The notes beneath the pieces were generated by a model, which saw only the letters and a program-made list of their open reading frames with translations, was not told the origin of the DNA and searched no databases. Both the position numbers and the translations under genes were made by a program. Positions 22,620-34,325 of a stretch of DNA of 64,000 bases are shown one piece after another. The DNA comes from Rhaphigaster nebulosa (lineage: Eukaryota > Arthropoda > Insecta > Hemiptera > Pentatomidae), in assembly GCA_948150685.1 (NCBI GenBank), contig OX411306.1, forward strand, positions 82,329,762-82,393,761, in the 5' to 3' direction. Positions within the stretch are counted from its first letter, which is position 1. Each line of letters begins with the position of its first letter.

Positions 22620-24165
22620 TTTTTTATTTATGTATTATATTTAGTCTATTTATTATATCTGCATAGTGGTAACCAAGATTTTTTGTATCCGTCTTATAAT
22701 TTACTGTTTCATTTATATTTTTTGTAACCTAAATAGCTTCAACTATTTTCCTATTTTTTGTTGATTTTACTATATCTAATATTTTCGCATTTTCAAAATC
22801 AAAATTGTGGTTGTGCTATGTTTAGCTAAGGTGGTAATATTAACATTTTTATTGTCCTTGCAATTATTTTATTATTTTTGATTGATTCTAGTTTCCGATT
22901 TTTCACTAGTTTCGCCAATATATGCTTTTCACAATTTTCGTATTTTATCCTATATACAACATTTTTACGCTCCATTCTATCAATTCTGTCTTTAGTATTA
23001 GATAAAAAAATTTTTAGTTTGTTCTCACTATACATTCCCAGTTTAATGTTTTGATGATCATACATAATTAGTATTTTATTTATTTTCTCAGTTAAACCTG
23101 GATTATAGTTCATTTTGTTATAATAATTCATTAATTGTCCTGTACTTTCCTTCATCATATTTGTTGTTTTATTTTTTCCTCTATTTTGTTATATTGTTTA
23201 TTTATATCTGTGAAAAAATCTTATAGTTTATTGTTGTTTTTTTCTATCCTTAAATTATCATAATTATTACATTTTTTAATATAATTTCTAAATTTAATAT
23301 CATTTTTGGTAATTTTATTATTTATTTTCTGCTTGTCATATCTCCATACCATATTTGATTTATTAATTTTTTAGGATAAAAATTTTCCTATAGAATATTA
23401 TATATTGTTGTTTTTATATTTTTTATATGTTCGTTATCTGTTACTTTATTGTTACGTTACCTTTATTTATTGTATTAATCTTATGTGTGAACTGATGATT
23501 CGAATAAAAGTTGAGTAATCTATTGCTAGTGATTGGTTTTTTGTCCATTTTGTTGAGATTTTTTTTATATACATTATCTATTATAATATCAATATCTAAA
23601 TATTCAATTTTGTTGTTCACTGATTTTTCTAACATAAATTCTATTCAGTTATTTTGTACATTTAGTTTTTCCATTAATTTTAAGTATTAATTTTTATTCG
23701 TTATAATTGATAAATCATGAATATATTTTTTAATTAATAATGGTTTATTTTTTATTTTCTTTATATTTTTTGAAATGAGATCATTCATATATATATTCCA
23801 CTCATGTTAATAGATGGTATACCCCCATCGGTAAACCATTAAGCTGTTTATAGTGTTTATTTAAAGAAACTATTTTTAGTGCATAAATTTATACCTTTAA
23901 TAAATAATTTTTTTTCTTTAATAGTAGTGTTATTTTTAATGTAGTCCCAATTACTATCAATTAGTTTTATGACTTCTTGTATTGGTACATTGGTGAATAA
24001 AGATTTTACATCTAGGCTTATATATTTCTTTATCTTGAAATTTAATATTATCTAAAAACCCTTTAAATTCATATGAATTTTTAATATCGGAGTTGATTCT
24101 TAATTTTCTATAATATTGATTAGATGAATTGGTATGATTATGAATGGTAATAACAAATGATGATG
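22620..24165 (-). pseudogene. Penelope-like element, RT and GIY-YIG endonuclease remnant
   Basis: The minus strand, from 24165 downward, reads KYISLDVKSLFTNVPIQEVI (PLE RT motif with the first catalytic Asp), NGLPMGG, KYIHDLSIIT (the YVDD box, with DD changed to HD), IEYLDIDIIID, KPITSNRLLNFYSNHQFTHK, YNPGLTEKINKIL, VVYRIKYENCEKH followed by a decayed YIGET, and NRKIVEAI. This order of RT then GIY-YIG endonuclease is specific to Penelope-like elements. Several frameshifts and stops plus the altered active site mean it is inactive. The copy is 5' truncated at about 24165, where an oppositely oriented PLE piece starts. Confidence 0.85.
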
Positions 24166-24560
24166 TCGAAAAGTACAAAAAAATACATAAAATAATGAAT
24201 AGAATTGAAAATAAAACTCAAATTGAATTGAAAGATATACCAATTAACATACAAAATCTTTTGGCATGGGGTGTAAATTTTAATTTTAATTACGAAAATA
24301 ATGATAAGGACATCATAAAAATTATAACTGATTTAGAAGTAATATTGATTAATGAAATTATCCGAAAGTCACATTGATGCTACTAGGAATAATATACCAG
24401 TATGTAGGATCATCAATAATTACATTCAAAATAAAGAAAGGGATAGAAAACATATAACCCCCTTAAATCAGGATAACAGATTAATAAGGATTTAACGGAA
24501 CTCAAATAATTCATAAAAAAATAAGGATATAATAATTATAAAATCCGATAAATTATAACC
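24166..24560 (+). pseudogene. Penelope-like element, N-terminal piece (opposite strand)
   Basis: The plus strand encodes DDVEKYKKIHKIMNRIE, then IKIITDLEVILINEIIRKS, and after a stop and shift KNKDIIIIKSDK. The last block matches the PLE signature before the RT (a run of I/V followed by K-D-K). It is 3' truncated before the RT proper. The orientation is head-to-head with the minus-strand PLE at 22620-24165. Confidence 0.55.
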
Positions 24561-24653
24561 AGAACGTCTGCAGACATCTATATCGAAAGATTGACATCTC
24601 GGCCAGACAAATTTTCGCAAAACGACAAGCACTGAATCTTGGTACAGACTACA

Positions 24654-25550
24654 TTTTTACTTCCTTGTACAAAGTAAAGGAAGTATTGTAATCGCGAAAA
24701 TTTTCGGTTTTCAGATTTCAACGGAAATATCCATTTTGACCATCTCTAAATCCATTTTGACTAGTTTCGTCGTGGCGTCTGTATGTACCTTCGTTCGTAT
24801 TTCGCATAACTCAAAAACGGTTAGCCGTAGAATGTTGAAATTTTGTATTTAGGATTGTTGTAAAATCTAGTTGTGAACCTCCCTTTTTGGTCACTGCTTA
24901 ATCACCGGAAATGATACTTTACTTCAAGGTCATAATTGATTTCCATCAAAAATTATATTAAAATACTTTGAAAAACTTCTCAAATTCGGTATTTATAACT
25001 TATATATTGATTTAAATAAAATACTAGATTTTGGTCTAAATTGGAAAACCGGAAGCGGTACTTTACTTGAAGATCATGTTAGACTTTCATCAAAGATTAT
25101 ATTAAAATATAATGTAAAACATCTCAAATTTGGTAAATAGAACTTTTATATTGATGTGAATGTATTTACTATATTTTGGTTAAAATTGGTGAACCGAAAA
25201 TGGTACTTTACTTGAAGGTCATAATAAGCTTACATCAAAATTATATTTAAATTAAATACATAAATCATATGTTTCGGTAATAAAGGTTACAAACGCAATT
25301 TGGTTTCCAATCCAATTAAACATTTTTATTACTTGTTTTAAGTGTTGAAATTTAGTGTAAAATACTGGCTTTCCTCCCTATTTGTATGTGCGTGTGTCAA
25401 TAGATGGATGTCGCGACGCCGAGTGTTATTTTTGAGATACTGCGATCTTCGGAAACTAGTAACCAAATTCAGGATCACTTTTTGAGCCACCGATTAATAG
25501 TTTAATAGGCGTACAAGGAAGTCATGTGTTGTCCACATCAGATATTTTAT
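24654..25550 (+). mobile_element. ACTTCC-family element, copy 2
   Basis: The best preserved copy. Begins TTTTTACTTCCTTGTAC and ends GTACAAGGAAGTCATGTG followed by TTGTCCACATCAG, with GGTACTTTACTTGAAGGTCA-type internal repeats near 25055 and 25200. No protein. See copies at 5183, 30984 and 59765. Confidence 0.8.
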
Positions 25551-26411
25551 TTAGTAAGATATGACAACCAACTCAATTTATAGTAATAAAAAGATAATTG
25601 TTTCTATTTTGTCTGTTAAGGATTATTAAATAATAAGCTTACAATCGTCGGTAGTGTAAGTACCCTAAAATGGACTGGTTTCAAATTGGAGTAATTGTTT
25701 GGCGGATACAGAATTGAGTTTAGCAACAGCAAGAACTGAGGTTAGATTATCTGCCATCAAAATTCTTTAAAATATTTAATCGTTCCCTTCAGATATTAGG
25801 CTTTATACAAAGAGTTTTAAGATTTATTTATCTAATTAAAAATACCAAAGGAGTTATTTAATAAGAAAATGATGAAGCATACAATAGTTTTGCGTTCAAC
25901 TCTAATTTTCTTATTACAAAATCCTCCTTTGATTAAATGTTTCACTGCAACCGTTCCAAGTGATCAAAACAGAGACCTACTAAGTCTTGTGAGCAAGTAA
26001 TATAGGGGTGGATTAGACCAAGAGAGAGAGGAAGAAACAAACTAATAAGCCGACTACGCGGTTAGGAAATTAATCAGAGGAAGGACGGAAGAGAGGGACT
26101 TATGAAGAAATCCATCACGGGTGATGTCAGGGGGACAAATGACCCACCGGAGGATATACCACCGACCGAGTCCTCCGCCACTTGGCAAAGCCCCAGTTTT
26201 TAGGCATAACACTAATGAATTATAACATCTTCAGCACCGAGCTGCATTGGGTTGATCACCTTTACATATACTTATTAATTGTAGTAATTCTAGTACAATA
26301 TTGTTTTCAATTAAGGGTCTCACTTCTGATTTAAAATCATTTTTTAAATTAATAACTGATAATTTTAATTACTAACTTAACTTTATTGTTGTAGCTTTTG
26401 AGGTATGGAGA
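25551..26411. other. Unassigned; possible old retrotransposon sequence
   Basis: The GC-richer block 26020-26200 has no frame or motif I can name. The rest is AT-rich and featureless. Confidence 0.3.
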
Positions 26412-27107
26412 CAGTGGCGCAGCTAAGTCAACTGATGCCCCAGGCAAACTTCAAAATTGCTGCCCCCAGGACCGAAATTAGGGGGAGAGACATAGGGGAC
26501 ACTTGCCCCAAGTAGCAGAAACTAGAGGGCGCCAAATTTCTAGTGAATGCTTATTCTCAAGTAAAGCAGAAAATATTTGTTTCTGTTTTTTTTTATAGTT
26601 TTGATCTTAATTCAGTAAATAAAACGAGCTAGTGTTATGAGATTATGATATTTATTTTGAAATATATATTACTTAAAGTATTGCTATAAAACTGTTGACT
26701 TTTATTAAAGAGGGATGTAAGAAAAATTATGTTTACCCTCCCTGTCAAAAATCCTATTTTCGGATCTGCCGCCCTCTTCCACAATTCCAGATTATCTGCT
26801 TCTATGGAAAAACGATATCGATATAGTATCGATACCAACACTCATTCAAGCACTTAAATCAAATATTCGATACCATTAAGATATCGAAAGTTATTAGAGA
26901 TATCGATACCAAAACTACCTGGTATTGAAAAGAAAGTATCGATACTTTACTTATATCGATCGGTAGCATGTTCGATTTAAATCCAATAATATAAATTATC
27001 TTTTCGTAGCCCAAAAAAGAAGGGAGCAATTTCTTGGCCTTTTGGCGCCCTCTTACGCCACCGCTCGGGATGGTCGCCCTCTTCGCCCTACCCTAGCTAC
27101 GCCACTG
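26412..27107. mobile_element. hAT non-autonomous element
   Basis: Left end CAGTGGCGCAGCTAAG, right end TAGCTACGCCACTG, a clear terminal inverted repeat. The flanks TATGGAGA (26404-26411) and GATGGAGG (27108-27115) agree at 6 of 8, matching an aged 8-bp hAT duplication. Subterminal CCCC and GCGCC motifs appear on both sides. The interior has several ATATCGATA-type blocks but no transposase. Confidence 0.8.
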
Positions 27108-28774
27108 GATGGAGGTAATATACTGTCACAAAATGTATTGTTAATGTGCCGATTTTAATAAAAAACTCCACATGACGATGTCTAATATATTGTAGATAGT
27201 TGTAAAGTAAAATGGACTCTTAGGGATTTCCTTTTCCAAAAGCACCTTTCTTGTATTTAGAGTTATGTTACCTAAAAGTGCAGTATCTGTTCTACCAGAT
27301 AAAGTATAACTTAAACCAAGTTATAAATTATAAGTTTATTTATTAATGATATGGATACAAAATAGACAATACAATGATACAAAACACAAAGTAGCATGAA
27401 GCTAAACACACAATAACCAGGACGGAATCTCTCATACCACTAACTTATCTATACACTACAACAAATGTCGCTCATTACACCAGTTTAAATTTACTTGTAA
27501 TCTTAACACATCTCTTTAAATTAATATTACTTAGAACGTTTCTCTGAGCATTTCAAAATATTTCATCACCATACGATCTTATTACGTATCCAGTTTTTCT
27601 ACTTACTATATCAAACTTCAGGTCACTAAAATAAATAGCTATCGCAATATTGTGACCATTTGATTCTACTTAATTTTTTTTAACATCGTATGAAAATCAG
27701 CTGGTTGTTGATAAATTTCGATACTTTCGAAATCATGGCATAATGGGATGGAGGTTTCGCCAAACTGCCCAATATTTTTGTAGACCAATCTTTTTCCCGA
27801 TTTATTTATCAAATTATCTTACAATTCAAGTGAAAAAAAAGAGGTGATCGTAAAAAGAGGTACATCATTAAATTGACGTGTTTTCCGATAACTAGATTGA
27901 AAACTGCCCATTTCTGAGAATTTTTTTTTGATAATTGTATTGAAAGTTGTAGATTACGTTAAAATGATGCCTCTCACGAGGTTTTAGAAGAGTATTATTA
28001 ATTTGAAAAATAAGAGTTCTGAACCCTGGATCTATATAATTCAAGTTTAAATCCCAATATAGATAACCAGAAAACACTTGTTAAGGCAGGGGTCCTCGTT
28101 CCGCGAGCACTTCCAATCCGGTAACAGTTTATTTTGATTAAAATGTTTTTATTTAACCGCCAATTCTGTGGTATTTGGGCAAAGTAATTTTTTTGCGACA
28201 AAGGGTTTAAGTTACATTTTGTTTCCTTTTTAACGAATTTTACGTTTGAGAAAAAGGCTATTTATTTCCCTCTGAAACATGCAATGCGAATACTGTTTCA
28301 TTGACTTATTTCCTTTTTCTCAAAGGTAAAGTTCATTTCCATTTTATAAAGGTAAAATTACTTAAAAAATGGAAAAAAATTAAAAACAATCTACCTACAG
28401 TTGAAGGTAAAGTTCATTAAAAAGAATAAAATATAACTTAAATTCATTGTAACAACAAAAATGATTTATAACCCTTTATCCAAACACCACAGAATTAGGA
28501 AACACAATAAATGATACACACAATGAAACTTAACATTTTAACTGTAATTTATGATATGAGTTATGATGAGCTAATCAGTAATAAAAATCCTCCTAAAAAA
28601 AAGTCCTCAGCCTAAAAATATCTGGATATAAGGGTAAACCTAAAGAAAACATGGAATCGTCTTCTATTACCAAAAAAAAAAAAAACCTATTCCAAGGAGA
28701 GATTGGAAATAAAAAAAATCTGGTGCGGTGCGCGCATGAAGAATAATTTAGCCGATATTCATCAAAATCGTTAG
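27108..28774. other. AT-rich sequence, nothing identified
   Basis: No coding, RNA or bounded repeat feature is supported. Short minus-strand frames at 27892-28201 overlap each other and have no motif. Confidence 0.35.
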
Positions 28775-29125
28775 AGCCGTTTTCTAGAAAATCGTAAAAA
28801 AGTTGACCTTCCGGTTAGTCGATTTTGAAAAAGTTGCTGTAACATCACAGCCATAAGGTATATATATTTAAATTATATATATTTAAGGTATATATATAAT
28901 ATAGTAGTATTTAAGGTAGGTACCTTAAATACGTAATTTGAGTATTATACGACTTTTCGTTTTTGAGCTAGGTAGTTCACATACACACAGACCATTTTTC
29001 GAGGCTTGGTCATTTGGATTCAGTGGACCATAAAACGTGTATTTCCGTTGAAAACTGGAATTCGAAAATTTTCACGATCACAATACTTCCCCTTACTATA
29101 TACTTCGTATATAGTAAGGGAAAGT
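28775..29125 (-). repeat. Dispersed repeat related to the ACTTCC family
   Basis: In reverse complement it begins TTTTACTTTCCCTTACTA, has a small palindrome ATATACGAAGTATAT, then GTTTTCAACGGAAATACA and a GTGTGTATGTGAA stretch. The same order is seen in diverged form at 13415-13660. Non-coding. Confidence 0.5.
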
Positions 29126-29339
29126 AAAAAGTATCTATAGACTATATCATAAAAATTATATACCAAAGAGGAAGTAGAATATTGTGGTTTGGCAATGAAT
29201 AACGAAGAAATTTATAATTGACCAATATTTAAAATGCATCTGATAATAAATCGCAATTTTTGTTCATATAGCTACATATTTAAGTGCATACAGTACCAGG
29301 AATTTAGTTTCATTTTTAAACATTATTATACTCTTACAG

Positions 29340-29561
29340 GTTTTTGCACTTTAATAGAATGGAAGCAAGTTGGTGCCAGCATTAACAAAGAAAACACGGA
29401 ACGCGATGTGCAGCTTCCAGAGCAGAGGCTTCCATGAGATTCCAACCACCCGGATTCCAGGCATAGCCCTTTGTCGCGGTGAAATGAGAGGCCGCTTATC
29501 GATTTGGATTTCCAGATCTCCTCATTTAAGGAGATCATTGGAAGATCTTGAAATCCTTTGA
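29340..29561 (+). other. CpG-rich open segment, possible terminal exon
   Basis: A GC-rich island with two overlapping plus frames: one following an acceptor TTACAG at 29340 (FCTLIEWKQVGASINKENTE..., ending 29437) and one following AATAG at 29360 (NGSKLVPALTKKTRNAMCSF..., ending 29561). The minus strand is also open and ends at a donor-like CCT|GTAAGA. Splice-like sites on both strands prevent a strand decision. No motif is recognised. Confidence 0.25.
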
Positions 29562-29879
29562 CCGTATGGTAGTAGAGTAGTGCCTACCGTGCTTTGTGCT
29601 TTATGATATATTCTAGTATTCGCTGTAGATATATAGTTAAATTATAATGAATTGTGACAGATACATTCGATTGATACTATTCGAAGTACTATTAATTGTC
29701 TGCATTATAAACAACATAATTGATTTCATTTAGAATAATCGTTGAATCATACTGCTTATATTTCGTATATCAACAATATTTGACGTTTTTAAATGATTTA
29801 AAGGAATTAAATTAAATGATGGACTTAAATGATTTTTTAGGATTTAATTTACACTTAAGGAGGATAACGATTAGCCAAT
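29562..29879. other. AT-rich sequence, nothing identified
   Basis: No feature supported. Confidence 0.4.
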
Positions 29880-30983
29880 TCTAAGTAGTTAAGCGATTTT
29901 GACATTGACTTTAACTAAGTAAATATTGACTTGTTTAGGAACACTGTTAATTTCGATTATCAGTATCACAGAAAAATATAAATACTATACAAAGTTTTTA
30001 AGATATTTTTATAACTTTGAGCTAAAAACATCAATTAATAGTTAATAAATAAAAGAAGTAGCAATTCTGACTATCCAAATTATTTTATTCTGTGTTTACT
30101 TCATATATCTGCAGCAACATCGCAAAATTTCAGGGATATTTCCCCATCCTCAGGACAACCTTCTAAAATTAAACAATGAATCAAAATACATATTATATCA
30201 ACATCAGACATTCCATACATGAGGTCTAAAATCTACTAATTAATATATTAAAGTTTTATCTCTCTATTATAAACAATTATCATTATTATTTAATTTTACT
30301 ATTTTGAATTATGTTTATTTTATTTTATTTTTATCTTATTTATGATATCGGCATAACGGATGCCAGATGTTTTAGTATCTGTTTTATAATTAACTGTTAC
30401 TTTATTATTTTTAGTGATATGTATTGATTCTAATATTTTTCTATTTCTCGTTGTGTTCTCACTATCTAATATTTTAGGTTCTTCAAATTTAAATTTGTTT
30501 TGCAGCCTAATGCTATGATTAGCAAGAGCCGTTGCATTAATATTTTTAGCATTTTTTCAATTAGAAATATGTTCTGCAATGCTTGTTTTTAGCTTTTTTG
30601 AAGTTTCACCAATGTAAACTTTTTAACAATATACAAAATAATTGACATTTTGCTTCTTTAATTGTTCTATGTTATCTTCCATATTACTAATGTAATTTAC
30701 TAATTACTAGTCCTAAATTGTACTGCTCATAATCTTTAAAAATCTGTTTTATGCTATCAGGCAATCCAGGAACATAGCTAATTTGTAAAATGTCTTAAGA
30801 TCATTATTTTTATTTTGTTTCTTATATTCCTATACTAATATTGTTCTGTACATTTATATTATTATTGTAGAATTGGGTCATAAGTTTTTGTTTTGTTTTG
30901 ACTGATTGATCAGTTTTATTTAGTGTTTACTATATGCTTTTCTTATTGGTTTTATCTATATTATAATTTTTTTCTGGTGATTT
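29880..30983 (-). pseudogene. Penelope-like element 3' end, left (inverted) copy
   Basis: The minus strand, from about 30850 down, reads YVPGLPDSIKQIFKDYEQYN, MEDNIEQLKKQ, NVNYFVYC, VYIGETSKKLKTSIAEHI (the GIY-YIG endonuclease core), NATALANHSIRLQNKFKFEE, RNRKILESI. It then enters a non-coding terminal region with a hammerhead-like motif at 30121-30156. Stops and frameshifts are present. About 700 bases match the reverse complement of the right copy at 32270-34640, so the two form a large inverted repeat. This copy keeps the uninterrupted sequence where a LINE inserted into the right copy. Confidence 0.85.
30121..30156 (-). ncRNA. Hammerhead-like motif in a PLE terminal region
   Basis: Minus strand: CUGAGGA (fits CUGANGA), a GGGGAAAUAUCCC hairpin as stem II, then GAAAU. 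The boxes are in the right order, but stem III and stem I are weak. Activity is unknown. Confidence 0.4.
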
Positions 30984-32094
30984 TTTATTACTTCCTTGTA
31001 CGCAGTAAAGAAAATATTTTCATCGCGAAAATTTTCGGTTTTCAGATTTCAGCGGAAATATCCATTTTCACTATCACTGAATCAATTTGGATAGGTTTAG
31101 TCGTGACTTCTGTACGTACGGTCGTATTTATCTCGCATAATTCAAAAACCGTTAGCCGTAGAAAGTTAAAATTTTGTATTTAGGATTATTGTAAAATATA
31201 GTTGTGAACGTTTCTTTTTGGCCACTGCATGAATACCGGAAGTATTAGGAAATGGTACTTTAAATGAAGGTCTTTACTGATTTTCATAAAAAATTATATT
31301 AAAATGTAATGAAAAACTTCTTAAATTTGATATTTTAATATAAATAACATGATAAATTTTGGTTAAAATTGGCAAACCGGAAGTGGTACTTTGATGAAGT
31401 AATTTTATGAAGGTCATATTAGACTTTTATCAAAAATTATATTAAAATATAATGCAAAACTTCCAAATTTGGTATGTAAGGCTTGCATACTAATATAAAT
31501 AACATAATAGATTTTGGATGAAATTGAAAGGGGAAAGGGTTACTTAACATGAAGGTCATAATAAACATAAATCAAAAGGTATGTTGACATTTAATACAGA
31601 GATCTTATGGTTCGGCGATAAAGGTTATGAACGCGATTTTTCCAATCTAATTAAACAATTTTATTACTTGTTTTAAGAGTTAAAATTGAATGTACAATAC
31701 TTTTTTTATCCTCCACATATGTGAGCTGAACAAGTCTGCAGCAGGAAAATAAGATTTAGGTTATTAAGTTTAATAAGGTTCTTCCGCTTAAAATGTTGAA
31801 TGCTTTATCTCGTGACATAGACAGTTCTAATGTTGTCAAGGAATACGAAGAAATCTCTTGGGAACTTGTTACGGAATATATAAATACGGAATGATACCTC
31901 CAGAAACAAGAGCTTATGTGTTTGTGTGTGTGTGTGTGTGTCAATAGATAGACGTCGCGATGCCGAGTATCGTTTTTGAGATACAGCTATCTTCGGAAAC
32001 TATTAACCAAATTCAGTGTCACTTTTTGAGCCACCGATTTATTGTTTAATAGGAGTACAAGGAAGTCATGGGGTGTCCACCTCAGATATTTTAT
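30984..32094 (+). mobile_element. ACTTCC-family element, copy 3, nested in the PLE inverted pair
   Basis: Starts ACTTCCTTGTACGCAG and ends GTACAAGGAAGTCATG. Internal GGTACTTTAAATGAAGGTC-type repeats occur near 31255 and 31385. It sits between the two opposing PLE ends. A (TG)n run is at 31920-31940. Non-coding. Confidence 0.75.
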
Positions 32095-32663
32095 TTCATT
32101 ATACCATAATTTATTGATTATTTTCATCGTATAGAAATTTTCTTCTAATATGTTATATACTACTGTTTTTATGGTTTTTATAAATTATTTGGCTGCTAGT
32201 TTGACGCTTCCAGTGATATATTTGTTTGCGGTATTGAGTATCTTTATTTTGGGGCATTTTTTTTGTCTATGATCATTTTGACTAGACTGGATTGGACATA
32301 CCAATTAGTATGTGTAGATTATGGAAAAGTTTACATTAATGAAACTTCAAAAAAGCTAAAAACATAATATATTTCTATTTGGAAAAATGCTAAAAATATT
32401 AATCCAACAGCTCTTGCTAATCAGAGCATTGGGCTGCAACACAAATTTAACTTTGAAGAAACTAAAATATTAGATAGTGAGAACATAATGAGAAATAGAA
32501 AAATATTAGAATCAATCACCAAAAATAATAAAGTAACAGTTAATTAAAAAACAGATACTAAAACACTTGGCATCCAGTATGCCAATGTAATAAATAAGAT
32601 AAAAATAAAATAAAATAAACATAATTCACAATAGTAAAATTAAACAATAATGATAATTGTTTA

Positions 32664-32677
32664 TAATAGAGAGATAA
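32664..32677 (+). repeat. LINE target-site duplication, left
   Basis: TAATAGAGAGATAA, repeated exactly at 34176-34189. The uninterrupted site exists in reverse complement in the left PLE copy near 30263-30276. Confidence 0.9.
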
Positions 32678-34175
32678 CTGAGGTCCCCATTTGACTGAAA
32701 CCAAAAGGAAAGCAATAGCATCCTTTTGGTATGTTAGACGCGCTCTGGGCACAACCTGGGGCTTTAAGCCTAGTCATGCACTGGATATACATAGCGATTA
32801 TAAGACATAGAATTCAATATGGAAGCATAGTGTGGTGGACAGCCTTGGATAGGGCCTCCCATGTTCGTACACCCAGCCGTATTCAAAGGATGGCATGTAT
32901 GAGCATTAAGGGAGCGTTTCGTACCACACCTACCAAGGCTTTAGAGGTCCTCTTGTATCTAACACCGCTTCACCTATGGCTGAGGGGCGAAGCGGTTATG
33001 GCCTATCTAAGAATTAAGGAAAACAGACAGTGGCAAGAGCGGGGCGAACCCACAGGCCACTCAGTAATTGCCAAAGTGGTGGAAAAGGAGATTCCTATCC
33101 TTCAATATTGTTGTCCTCAACTTAATAGAAACCTTACTCTAGATTCTAAAGTGAGATACTCTTATCCTAGTATATCCGACTGGGAAAGGGGTTCAATTGC
33201 CACTCAAACAGGCAACTTATCCTGTTTCACGGACTGATCATGGAAGGATTCGACCGGATTAGCAGGAGCGGGCGTCTACATAGAGGATTTAGGCATTAAC
33301 ATAAGTCTACCACTAGGTAAACACTCTACTGTGTTCCAAGCAGAAGTGTTCGCGATACTGTCTGCGGTCACATGTACGGAAGTTATCAGTTGCGACAGGG
33401 CTGGAATTACTATCTACTCAGACAGCCAATCGGCTCTCCAAGCCCTGGAATCCTCTAGGGTAACTTCCGTATTGGTAAAAGAGTGCAAACAGGCATTGGA
33501 TCTACTTGCCTGTTCGAAGAGACTGGAATTAGTTTGGGTTCCTGGACATAAAGGAATCAAAGGCAATGAAATAGCCGACAAGCTTGCAAGAGTAGGTGCT
33601 GAGAACCCTATCTTTGGGCCAGAACCTTCAGTAAGCATCTCTAAAAGATATCAGCGAAAGAAGATATCAGCGGAAGGATTGGACATGGAATATAGCAGGT
33701 AAGGAGTGGAGGGGGTGTGCGGGCCTTAGACAGGCTAAGGAACTAATTAAAAATCCCTCTGCTTCTAGAACCAAGTGGCTGCTGGGCCTCAACAGAAAGG
33801 AACTCCCACTGCTTATAGGGGTACTTACAGGGCACTGCAGGCTTAAAAGACACTTAAAGATTTGTGGAATAGCAGGGGATGAGACCTGCCACTGCTGTGG
33901 GCAGGCACCTGAAACTGCTCTACACTACATAGCCGAATGTGATAGATATGCGTCGCTGAGATACAGACTGTTAGGATCTGATAGAATCAGAATACAAGAC
34001 GCTCCCTCCATCGAATGGACATCCCTTCTGAATTTCATCATAAAAACCAGAAGGTTCGATATGGAGGGTTAATAAGCTATTTCTGTTAGTAATCCCCTCG
34101 GGGATGGCAAAAAGGACCATCAGGCCCACTTGCTGGACTTTGTCCTCCCACCCTTGACAGTACCAGTAGTACCAG
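32678..34175 (+). pseudogene. 5'-truncated LINE with RNase H domain
   Basis: Begins after the RT (KAIASFWYVRRALGTTWGFK, YGSIVWW, TPLHLWLRGEAVMAYLRI). It continues with an RNase H domain: FTD at 33226-33234, FQAEVFAILSAV, YSDSQSALQALES, VWVPGHKGIKGNEIADKLA, so the D-E-D-D residues are recognisable. A C-terminal CCHC-like finger follows (ETCHCCGQAPETALHYIAEC) and the protein ends at 34071. RNase H after RT suggests the I/R1/LOA group of LINEs. Inactivated by 5' truncation, a TGA at 33235-33237 just after the first catalytic Asp, and a 16-bp duplication at 33645-33676. Flanked by a 14-bp duplication. It ends GTACCAGTAGTACCAG without a poly(A) tail. Confidence 0.9.
33645..33676 (+). repeat. 16-bp tandem duplication in the LINE ORF
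   Basis: AAGATATCAGCGAAAG is followed at once by AAGATATCAGCGGAAG. The extra 16 bases shift the frame by one and cause the stop at 33700; removing one copy conceptually links both frames. Confidence 0.85.
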
Positions 34176-34189
34176 TAATAGAGAGATAA
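34176..34189 (+). repeat. LINE target-site duplication, right
   Basis: Exact second copy of TAATAGAGAGATAA. Confidence 0.9.
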
Positions 34190-34290
34190 AACTTTACTAT
34201 ATTAATTAGTAGATTTTAGACATCATGTATGGGATGTCTGATGTTGATATAATATGTATTTTGATTCATTGTTTAATTTTAGAAGATTTT

Positions 34291-34325
34291 CCTGAGGATG
34301 GGAAAATATCCCTGAAACGTTTTGA
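34291..34325 (+). ncRNA. Hammerhead-like motif in a PLE terminal region
   Basis: CUGAGGA (34292-34298), GGGAAAAUAUCCC hairpin, then GAAACGUU. As in the motif at 7012, the ACGU after GAA could form a minimal stem III. Stem I pairing next to the core is poor. Activity is unknown. Confidence 0.45.

Noticed and set aside
22403..22666. 87-codon ORF with a Tyr-Ile repeat
   Set aside because: It is a translation of the (TA)n microsatellite, as are frames at 52339-52600 and the end of the gypsy frame near 55450-55550.
33414..33638. 74-codon minus ORF
   Set aside because: Antisense shadow of the RNase H domain of the LINE.
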